A stretch of DNA of 6,035 bases from Deltaproteobacteria bacterium (GTDB lineage: Bacteria > Bdellovibrionota > FAC87 > UBA2466): NCBI GenBank assembly GCA_013205415.1, contig JABMMY010000221.1:1-6035 (forward strand), given 5' to 3'. Positions 1 through 5,278 of this stretch are shown piece after piece; the stretch's first letter is position 1, and each line of letters opens with the position of its first letter. The notes beneath the pieces are model-generated. The model saw nothing but the letters and a program-made list of their open reading frames with translations. It made no database searches and had not been told where the DNA came from. The position numbers and the translations under genes are program-made.

Positions 1-2
1 AG

Positions 3-244
3 CATCGCCTCCGTGCTTTTTCCTCCCGTTCCTCGCTCTGGCCAAGCCTCTTGCAAAATCTTAATGCTTTAGGTCATGAAAGAGGTCTATTACTGAGGGG
101 CCCGTCTGGTTAGAGATGTTGAAGGCTCGGAACGAAACCATCCATTTATATAATCAGAACATTTTTGAATCGATCAAAAAAAGTGTAAAGGGGCCGTTTT
201 TGGTAGCTCTTCAAAAATTTGAAACTGCCTTTCAAAGCAAATGA
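3..244 (+). pseudogene. HEPN-family toxin (HI0074/HepT-like), 5'-incomplete and frameshifted
   Basis: This is the C-terminal part of a HEPN-domain protein, the toxin or substrate-binding partner of minimal nucleotidyltransferases. In the frame ending at the TGA at 242-244, codons from about 98 read GPVWLEMLKARNETIHLYN. That contains the HEPN RNase signature R-x4-H and its extension R-x4-H-x-Y, whose tyrosine is the AMPylation site in HepT. The same frame is closed upstream by TGA at 77-79. A neighbouring frame is open from the window edge (3-110) and reads ...LLQNLNALGHERGLLLRGP, which looks like the helix normally found before the W-x-x-M-x-x-x-RN segment. The two frames join naturally if one G is added to the GGGG run at 97-100, or by -1 slippage at 98-104. 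Without this, only a 42-residue product from ATG 116 is possible. The stop overlaps the antitoxin start as ATGA. The family call is good. Whether the gene is dead, a sequencing error or a programmed frameshift is open. Confidence 0.62.
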
Positions 245-555
245 TTCATCAAGAAATTTTCGGCATTGCACCAGAGTATTCTCAAAAAATATTGAAATTA
301 TTTGAGTCTTTGCCTGAAGGTACCGAAGTTTGGTTATTTGGCTCGCGAGCCAAGGGGAACTATCGAGAAGGCTCTGACATTGATTTGGCTTTCAAGGGTA
401 CCGAGGTGGACCTGGGGAACCGTGATGAGGTATTGATCAAGTATGACACTCTCTTTTTGCCCTGGAAATTAGATATTGTGATTTTTGCAGAGGTAGAGGA
501 TCCCTCTCTTCGTTCGCATATCGATCGAGTTGGAATTTTGGTCTTTAGCAAGTAG
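241..555 (+). CDS. Minimal nucleotidyltransferase (MNT-type antitoxin, HI0073/MntA-like)
   Basis: This 104-residue protein has the size of single-domain MNT proteins of the polymerase-beta superfamily. The catalytic signature is complete. G34-S35 is followed after exactly ten residues by D46-I-D48 (GSRAKGNYREGSDID), and a third acidic residue, D78, lies in the strand WKLDIVIF. In the family these residues bind Mg-nucleotide. Characterised MntA proteins neutralise the HEPN toxin by adding AMP to the tyrosine of its R-x4-H-x-Y motif. The ATG overlaps the stop of the upstream HEPN gene (ATGA at 241-244), the usual translationally coupled order for such pairs, so the same role is inferred here. 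The protein should be cytosolic. Family assignment is secure. The antitoxin function is inferred, and it is odd that the intact antitoxin follows a toxin that appears broken. Confidence 0.88.
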   Translation: MIHQEIFGIAPEYSQKILKLFESLPEGTEVWLFGSRAKGNYREGSDIDLAFKGTEVDLGNRDEVLIKYDTLFLPWKLDIVIFAEVEDPSLRSHIDRVGILVFSK

Positions 556-652
556 TGCTCTGACCGGTAGAAAACTGTAGTGCCAAAACAAAGAGGCAAG
601 CTGAGAAGATGAAAAAAAAGATATTTAACGACTACTATGAGGAACTTAAAAA

Positions 653-1249
653 ATGCGGAAAATCCTGATAGGAACTTTACCTCTTTTTTTGTCATTCTGG
701 ATTCCAATCATCGCATATGGTGGGGTAACCTCAGAGCATCTTGCGAAACTAAAATCAAAATACCCGCATGGATTATTGAGTGATGACTATGGAGTCTTAA
801 CGGTAAAGGACTTAGCGCTCAATGCCTGCCACATCAAACCAGAACCATTCGTGCCGGGTGCTTTTACCCCGTACGAATATTGGATATGTTTTGAGAGTAA
901 AAACATCTTGGCTATTTGCGAAGATCAACACTTCTCGAATGAAGATGGCCATGTTGGACGAGTCCAAGTTGAAGCGCACGACCATCAAATCGCCTATCAA
1001 TTCATCGCGGCTAGACCATGGGCAATTCGGGACTGCATAGATTTTGTCAAGACACTGAAGAACTTAGTGCGGGGAACTTCCCATGCTTGCATTTCCGCCT
1101 CGTATATCGACAAGGAGAAAAAAAACCAAAGAGGCCAAATGGAGCGTATCGGAATTTTCAATCGGATAAAAACAGATAAAGGGTGCGAGGGAAAAGAGTG
1201 CGTGTTTACTGAGAAGATTCGGCAAGAATACTGCCCTGACCTCAAGTGA
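653..1249 (+). CDS. Secreted eight-cysteine protein of unknown function
   Basis: I do not recognise this 198-residue protein. Residues 1-22 form a Sec signal peptide: basic start MRK, hydrophobic core, probable cleavage near A21-Y-G-G, with no lipobox. The mature part has eight cysteines (59, 79, 89, 128, 146, 178, 183, 194). That even number is compatible with disulfides in an oxidising periplasmic or extracellular setting. No enzymatic motif is obvious. The ATG at 653 is supported by AGGA at 640-643, nine bases upstream. The C-terminal third (K155-K181) is rich in lysine and arginine. The gene follows the HEPN/MNT pair after 97 bases and converges with the porin gene, so it is probably a single-gene unit or the tail of the upstream transcript. 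The coding call is fairly secure because of the ribosome site, the signal peptide and the length of the open frame. Confidence 0.72.
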   Translation: MRKILIGTLPLFLSFWIPIIAYGGVTSEHLAKLKSKYPHGLLSDDYGVLTVKDLALNACHIKPEPFVPGAFTPYEYWICFESKNILAICEDQHFSNEDGHVGRVQVEAHDHQIAYQFIAARPWAIRDCIDFVKTLKNLVRGTSHACISASYIDKEKKNQRGQMERIGIFNRIKTDKGCEGKECVFTEKIRQEYCPDLK

Positions 1250-1258
1250 TAAGTTTCA

Positions 1259-1297
1259 CGGTTTGGTGTAGGTAACTACCTCAGCTTAACCGAACCG
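1259..1297. terminator. Stem-loop between convergent genes, possible bidirectional terminator
   Basis: CGGTTTGG at 1259-1266 pairs with CCGAACCG at 1290-1297 over eight base pairs, one of them a G-T wobble. The 23-base loop holds a smaller hairpin (AGGT, loop AACT, ACCT). It lies between the stop at 1249 on the plus strand and the porin stop at 1329 on the minus strand, where a shared terminator would be expected. No clean T-tract follows on either strand, so intrinsic termination is only possible. Confidence 0.4.
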
Positions 1298-1328
1298 GTG
1301 TTATCGATCGTTTTAAAATTAGGTTTGA

Positions 1329-2636
1329 TTAAAACGCAAACTGAGTTCTAAAAAGAAATTCATCTGGAGTTTGGCCATTAAAAGTGCCCCCCTTAACACT
1401 CAGAACTTTCGTCCAGGTGAACATCATCCGGTAGTTACTATTCGCATACCAATTAAGGCCCGATGAAAAATTGTGCTCGACTCCGCCTTGAATATCCTCA
1501 TCGGTATAGTCAAGGTTGCTTAACCGGGCGACCAGTTCGAAGGCTCCAATACCCCCGTGATCAACAAAGTGTTCTAATTTTGGGTTTTTAAAGGTGCCCC
1601 TCTCAAAATCGTAGACTCTCGACTCTCCTGTAACAACCCAACCTAAATCAACATGCCAGCCACTGAAGGTGGGGGCAGCCGCCCCTTTCCGGTGAAACCT
1701 AGCCAATAAATATTCCCCTTGAAACCAAATCGGGCCCTCAATTAGGCCAAGCTCTAGAGCGTATCTCGCGTAGTTCCGTACTCCAGGTATGCTATTGAAC
1801 CCGATTAAAGATTGGGTTCCAATGCGCGCTTCCGGACGTGAAGAGAGCTTAGCTCTCGAATCATTTTTGAGATCTATCCAATTGGCATTCAATCCTAAAT
1901 GCATCGCTTCGGTCTCTTGGTGGATAGGGGAAATTGTGATTCGAGACTGTAAAGAAAAAGGATCGGTTAATCGATCGGTGCTATCACCGGAAGTATTTCT
2001 AGCAAAGGCGCCAAGAGCCCAGGTGAAGAGACTTCGATCATTGCCATTCCAACCCAGCCCTAATCGTCGCCCGTCGGAGGCCTCCGCAATATCAAGAAAA
2101 GGGCGGGAGGGAAGCGATCGTTCCACAAAGGGAAGATCATTCGAGCTATTCATATGTTCGAGCCCAAAAAATTCTTTGAATTGCCCAAAGGTAATCGAAC
2201 TGGTCGTCTTAGGGATTCGGTAGCGAACAAAAATATCTCTGAAACCGGCCTTAATGTCAGAGGTTAGCCCAAACTCATAATCGAATTTCCAATCGAAGTT
2301 TTTGTACATTGTGCCCTGAAATTCGAGTCGGGCTCGCCGCGCATCGAAGCCGTCGGTCATGGTCGTTTGGGTATCATTTTTATAAATGGCACTATCAAGA
2401 TGAAGTCGCCCACCCACTCGAAAGATTGACTCTCCATCGGCACCTGTAATTTGAAATCGACCATTGGTATCGATCTTGGGCCCGGTCGCTGAATCAATAT
2501 TTCTAGAGGTAGTTGCCGATACTATCGAAGGAATTCCTCCCGGTGCCGATTGAAAATTTATCTCCTTTGCAGAACTTAACGAACTCAAACTGAGAATTAT
2601 GGCGAGTGATGCGAATATAACTTGTGTGCAGTGCAT
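1329..2636 (-). CDS. OprP/OprO-family outer-membrane porin (phosphate-selective porin family)
   Basis: This 435-residue protein matches the Porin_O_P family in length and layout. An N-terminal signal peptide (about residues 1-23, ending SLSSA-KE) is followed by a short linker. The family-typical first strand is GRFQITGADGESIFRVGGR. Alternating aromatic and polar strands run through the protein, with RARLEFQGTMYKNFDWKFDYEF and an FGQFKEFFGLE segment characteristic of OprP-like barrels. It ends in FLFRTQFAF, whose terminal phenylalanine is the usual outer-membrane assembly signal. Family members form trimeric channels for phosphate or polyphosphate, but some are general anion or unknown-substrate porins, so the substrate here cannot be told. 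The ATG is the only credible start in the open frame. AGGAG lies four bases upstream (complement of 2641-2645), a short spacing. No phosphate genes adjoin it. Confidence 0.88.
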   Translation of the reverse strand: MHCTQVIFASLAIILSLSSLSSAKEINFQSAPGGIPSIVSATTSRNIDSATGPKIDTNGRFQITGADGESIFRVGGRLHLDSAIYKNDTQTTMTDGFDARRARLEFQGTMYKNFDWKFDYEFGLTSDIKAGFRDIFVRYRIPKTTSSITFGQFKEFFGLEHMNSSNDLPFVERSLPSRPFLDIAEASDGRRLGLGWNGNDRSLFTWALGAFARNTSGDSTDRLTDPFSLQSRITISPIHQETEAMHLGLNANWIDLKNDSRAKLSSRPEARIGTQSLIGFNSIPGVRNYARYALELGLIEGPIWFQGEYLLARFHRKGAAAPTFSGWHVDLGWVVTGESRVYDFERGTFKNPKLEHFVDHGGIGAFELVARLSNLDYTDEDIQGGVEHNFSSGLNWYANSNYRMMFTWTKVLSVKGGTFNGQTPDEFLFRTQFAF

Positions 2637-2888
2637 TGGGCTCCTGGAGAGTGCTATTTTTGTGTGTAGTTTTCTTTATTCAGTTGAGCCTGGCAAATTT
2701 TATCTTATCAACTCTAATAATAGTTCTTGGTACCCTTTCACAATATTACTTTTCATGTATAGAATCAATGTCTTAACTACTATTACCTACGTATTTTTCC
2801 CATTAAAAGGGATCGGGTCCTATTTATTTATGTCACATTTTAGATAGTGTCCCGTATTAACAGTAAACCCATAGGAGATTCCAAAAAA

Positions 2889-3131
2889 ATGAAAACATTA
2901 TTTACTCTAATTACGTTCTTAGGCCTTGGTCTTAGTGTGCCTATATTTGCTGACCATACACCTGACCACAAGTGCGATTGCACTGAGGAATGTGCAGCTA
3001 ACTGTAAAGCTAACAATGAAAAATCTGCAGATTGCGAATGCACCCATTGCGAGTGTGCAAAGGGTAAGGATGCAAAAACAGATTGTGTAAAATGTCACAA
3101 TAAAACAAATGGCGAGGACAAAACCGAGTAG
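2889..3131 (+). CDS. Small secreted cysteine-rich protein, possible metal binder
   Basis: This 80-residue precursor has a signal peptide (MKTLFTLITFLGLGLSVPIFA, probable cleavage before D22) and a mature chain of about 59 residues. That chain carries ten cysteines, at 29, 31, 35, 39, 49, 51, 54, 56, 66 and 69, plus histidines 23, 27, 53 and 70. The spacing (CxC, CxxxC, CxCxxCxC, CxxC-H) with many Lys, Asp and Glu and almost no hydrophobic residues resembles metallothionein-like metal-thiolate chains more than a folded disulfide core. I do not recognise a named family. The start at 2889 is chosen over an in-frame GTG at 2847 because AGGAG (2873-2877) lies 11 bases before it and the signal peptide begins there. 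It is transcribed towards the sigma-factor operon and is followed by a strong stem-loop. A metal-buffering role in the periplasm is inference. Confidence 0.75.
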   Translation: MKTLFTLITFLGLGLSVPIFADHTPDHKCDCTEECAANCKANNEKSADCECTHCECAKGKDAKTDCVKCHNKTNGEDKTE

Positions 3132-3168
3132 AAAAGATCTTCCTATAGCTGAATAATCAACTACTAAA

Positions 3169-3201
3169 CCCAATTTCCAAAGCTCCGCTTTGGAAATTGG
3201 G
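3169..3201 (+). terminator. Perfect 14-bp stem-loop after the cysteine-rich gene
   Basis: CCCAATTTCCAAAG (3169-3182) pairs without mismatch with CTTTGGAAATTGGG (3188-3201) around a five-base loop, CTCCG. It sits 37 bases after the stop at 3131 and 122 bases before the sigma-factor start, so it probably ends the upstream transcript. The sequence right after it (GGCCCAAACAAAC) has no T-run, so it is not a textbook intrinsic terminator. It may instead stabilise the 3' end or belong to a dispersed palindromic repeat. Confidence 0.55.
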
Positions 3202-3238
3202 GCCCAAACAAACTATTTCATTTATTTTCTTCAAGGTG

Positions 3239-3258
3239 CTAGTTTCATTCGCAACTAG
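3239..3258. repeat. Short inverted repeat upstream of the sigma-factor gene
   Basis: CTAGTT (3239-3244) and AACTAG (3253-3258) are inverted around an eight-base spacer. The right arm is itself part of the 8-bp palindrome AACTAGTT (3253-3260). The element lies about 65-85 bases upstream of the sigma-factor start, in the only space available for that operon's promoter. An operator or a small hairpin are both possible; such short repeats also occur by chance. Confidence 0.25.
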
Positions 3259-3323
3259 TTCTTGTAGAGAAATTAAAATTATTGGGCAAAGAGCGACACC
3301 GATTATAGAGAAGGTAACTTTTG

Positions 3324-3863
3324 GTGACTCCAGAAATAAAAAATGAAAGTGATGAAGATCTTATGCTTCTTTATCAAAATGGAGAGTACGAAGCCTTCAC
3401 AGAGATTTATGAGAGATATGCCCCGAAAATCAATGGTTTTTTACTTTCAAAAACCTCTAATATTGAAGAGTCGGCAGATCTCACACAACAGGTTTTTTTA
3501 AGAATTCATAACAACCGAGCAAGGTATAATCGGCAATTTCCATTAGTCGCTTGGGTATTTACGATTACAAGAAATATTTTAATCGACCATTTTAGAAAGA
3601 AAAAACATCTCCCTCTCTTTTTTAATGGTGACATCATTTTTAATGAACCCAGTTCCTTGAATAAAGAGGAGGAGGATTCTCTAATAGATCGCGCTAGGAA
3701 AGCGATAGAGCAACTTCCTGAAAACCAAAAACTAATTTTAAACCAGCGTTTTCAAGAAGGACTTTCTTTTAATCAGATTTCAGAAAACCTTGGAATACCT
3801 TCACAAACAATCAGAAAAAGAATAAGTCGGCTAATTCGTAATTTAAAAGAAGGCTTAAAATGA
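3324..3863 (+). CDS. ECF-type RNA polymerase sigma factor (sigma-70 family, group 4)
   Basis: This protein of 179 residues has the two-domain ECF plan. Sigma region 2 covers residues 10-95: DEDLMLLYQNGEYEAFTEIY, then the core-binding segment ADLTQQVFLRIH, then the -10-recognition helix PLVAWVFTITRNILIDHFRKKK. Region 4 covers residues 125-175, LPENQKLILNQRF followed by the helix-turn-helix LSFNQISENLGIPSQTIRKRISRL. The acidic linker (residues 100-120) contains no region 3. It would direct RNA polymerase to its own promoter set. GTG 3324 is preferred, with AGAAGG (3309-3314) nine bases away; TTG 3321 is a possible alternative adding one residue. The stop overlaps the next gene's ATG (ATGA at 3860-3863), so the two are probably made in a fixed ratio, as is usual for a sigma factor and its anti-sigma factor. 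Confidence 0.93.
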   Translation: MTPEIKNESDEDLMLLYQNGEYEAFTEIYERYAPKINGFLLSKTSNIEESADLTQQVFLRIHNNRARYNRQFPLVAWVFTITRNILIDHFRKKKHLPLFFNGDIIFNEPSSLNKEEEDSLIDRARKAIEQLPENQKLILNQRFQEGLSFNQISENLGIPSQTIRKRISRLIRNLKEGLK

Positions 3864-4408
3864 AACCTATTTTTCCTAATAAAAAGGGTCTGGCAGATTT
3901 TATTGAGTTTCTAAATGGTAAGGCGCAGGCTCCGTCCCAAGAAACAAAAACACAACTTTTTTCTTTCATAAAAAAAGAACTCCATCCCACTATTTCAAGA
4001 GTTTTTTTAAAGCTCACAGTAGTTCATTTATTTGCAGGTGCTCTCACACTAGTTTTTTGTCCTCAATTGGGATTTAGTCTCTACTCTAATGGTATGGGCC
4101 TCATGGGGTACTTTATGCACTTCGGTGATATTGGCTGTGCCCTACTCTGCGGCTCTCTATTTTTGGGAACCAGTATGGGTGTAGCGGCATTTCTTTTAAG
4201 TCCTGAAGAGATCCGTGTGGCTCAGAAGGCAAGAATAAGAAATATTACAGTTCTAGCCTCACTGTCTTATGGCCTACTGATGCTAATGGGTGGAGAGATA
4301 GAATTTACCTATTCCCTATTTTGGCTATTAGGTGGAATTATCGGCGGATCCTCAACACTTACCTGGCTTCCCAATGTTAAGAAGCAGCTCTTTATCATCC
4401 TAAAATAA
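3860..4408 (+). CDS. Four-helix membrane protein, probable anti-sigma factor
   Basis: The protein has 182 residues: a cytosolic N-terminal part of about 48 residues and four hydrophobic segments at roughly 49-68, 90-113, 129-146 and 150-170. The coupled position after an ECF sigma factor (ATGA overlap) makes it the likely membrane anchor that holds the sigma factor inactive. The helical N-terminal part would be the sigma-binding region. It lacks the HxxxCxxC zinc motif of ZAS anti-sigma factors. It is closer in style to polytopic anti-sigma factors of the NrsF/DUF1109 kind, but shorter, with fewer helices and no motif I can match. H56, C67, H87, C93 and C97 lie in or near the first two membrane segments and could sense metal or redox state, which is speculative. 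Membrane topology is well supported; function rests on context. Confidence 0.7.
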   Translation: MKPIFPNKKGLADFIEFLNGKAQAPSQETKTQLFSFIKKELHPTISRVFLKLTVVHLFAGALTLVFCPQLGFSLYSNGMGLMGYFMHFGDIGCALLCGSLFLGTSMGVAAFLLSPEEIRVAQKARIRNITVLASLSYGLLMLMGGEIEFTYSLFWLLGGIIGGSSTLTWLPNVKKQLFIILK

Positions 4409-4484
4409 AAATGACTTTGGCTATTAAAGAAGATTATAAAATTAACAAACACAGAGATTAGATCTTTTAACTTCAGGAGTGTTC

Positions 4485-4871
4485 ATGACTACAAATAAAA
4501 TACTGTTGTGGCTTTTTTTATTGACCCCCTTCTTTGCCCTTGCTGACTGTAGTTGTGAAAATACCGATTTTGACACAGTTATAGAAACCAAAACTGAATT
4601 AGGAAATCGAATCACAGTGCGTTTACCTGCCAATCCTGTTACCCAAAAAACTAGGGAGGCTACTGTTTGTTCTATTCCTAATTCAAAACTCATTGAGGCA
4701 AAATTATGGATGCCAGCACACGGTCATGGTAGTGCGCCGACCTCAGTGAATCAGGAAAAATCCGATTGCGCTGTGATTAAAAAATTAAGTTTTGTCATGC
4801 TTGGAAAATGGGAGATCGCTATGCTCTTTGAAGAGGGCGACAAAGCTAAAGTAGAGGTTGAAATTCAATGA
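4485..4871 (+). CDS. Exported MPxHGHG-motif protein (YtkA/FixH-like small beta domain, tentative)
   Basis: The 128-residue precursor has a signal peptide ending FFALA, with probable cleavage before D21. The mature chain begins DCSC and has cysteines at 22, 24, 62 and 95. The core carries LWMPAHGHGSAP (residues 74-85) followed about 20 residues later by SFVMLGKWEIAM (102-113). This order, a Met-His-Gly loop and then a methionine-glycine-tryptophan strand, resembles the single immunoglobulin-like domain of YtkA/FixH-like proteins, though I cannot confirm the family. The histidines and methionines could bind copper. ATG 4485 is chosen over GTG 4479 because AGGAG spans 4475-4479. The gene follows the anti-sigma gene by 76 bases, and its stop overlaps the next start (ATGA at 4868-4871). 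The next gene encodes a protein with the same two motifs. Exported and coding: confident; function: unknown. Confidence 0.75.
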   Translation: MTTNKILLWLFLLTPFFALADCSCENTDFDTVIETKTELGNRITVRLPANPVTQKTREATVCSIPNSKLIEAKLWMPAHGHGSAPTSVNQEKSDCAVIKKLSFVMLGKWEIAMLFEEGDKAKVEVEIQ

Positions 4872-5278
4872 AGTTATTTTTTATCCTAGCCACACTTTTA
4901 TTACTTACCAGTTGTGCCGATAATAAACCGCCCGTTCTCTTTGAAAAAACGATTCAGTCTAAGCAGGCACAATTTAAGGTGCAGTTTATCTGGGAATCGG
5001 GGCCTACTGCTCAAAGTTTTTCATCGGTTAAGATTCTCTTTTATGACAAGAAGGGTCTTCCCTTAAATGATATTAAAGATATTACTTTTATTCCTTTCAT
5101 GCCTAGTCACGGCCATGGAACCTCCGTCGAGGATCAGGTAATAACAACAGGCCACAGCCCAAACGAATTCATAGTAACAAATGTATTTTTCGTGATGGGC
5201 GGCTCTTGGGTGATCACGCTAACGGCCAAAACTGCAGGCATCTCAGATTCTGCAGAGGTTTCGGTAGATGTTCCTTAA
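4868..5278 (+). CDS. MPxHGHG-motif lipoprotein, companion of the preceding gene
   Basis: The 136-residue precursor has a type II signal peptide with lipobox LTSC, so C16 would be lipidated. Residue +2 is Ala, with Asp at +3; by the usual rule this favours transport to the outer membrane, although the rule varies between groups. The mature domain repeats the pattern of its neighbour: FMPSHGHGTS (77-86), an extra histidine H96, and FFVMGGSWVITL (107-118), then a closing strand ending VSVDVP. The two proteins are therefore probably distant paralogues with one shared beta-sandwich fold, perhaps YtkA/FixH-like. A periplasm-facing metal-binding or carrier role fits the His and Met content but is inferred. 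It overlaps both neighbours: ATGA with the upstream gene, and 11 bases with the downstream gene. Confidence 0.78.
   Translation: MKLFFILATLLLLTSCADNKPPVLFEKTIQSKQAQFKVQFIWESGPTAQSFSSVKILFYDKKGLPLNDIKDITFIPFMPSHGHGTSVEDQVITTGHSPNEFIVTNVFFVMGGSWVITLTAKTAGISDSAEVSVDVP

Noticed and set aside
360..707. 115-codon minus-strand open frame
   Set aside because: It is antisense to the nucleotidyltransferase, whose catalytic motifs settle the coding strand.
1789..2223. 144-codon plus-strand open frame
   Set aside because: It lies wholly inside the porin gene on the opposite strand. The porin frame has a signal peptide, family motifs and a terminal phenylalanine, while this one has no recognisable protein character.
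2735..2763. Promoter-like CTTTCA and TATAGA spaced by 17 bases before the cysteine-rich gene
   Set aside because: The -35 half matches the consensus at only three positions, and the start would lie over 110 bases from the gene. The 2637-2888 gap surely holds promoters for both divergent genes, but I cannot place them.
2599..2847. 82-codon plus-strand open frame between the porin and the cysteine-rich gene
   Set aside because: It starts inside the porin's signal-peptide region on the opposite strand, has no ribosome site, and covers what must be the promoter region for the flanking divergent genes.
2847..2888. Upstream GTG start extending the cysteine-rich protein by 14 residues
   Set aside because: It would put a polar, charged stretch before the signal peptide and place the AGGAG ribosome site inside the coding region.
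2919..3173. 84-codon minus-strand open frame with many hydrophobic residues
   Set aside because: It is the complement of the cysteine-rich gene; Cys and Lys codons read backwards give an apparent membrane protein. No ribosome site supports it.
4411..4440. Promoter-like ATGACT and TATAAA spaced by 18 bases before the first HGHG gene
   Set aside because: The -35 match is only four of six in an AT-rich gap where such matches are expected by chance. A separate promoter here cannot be claimed from sequence alone.
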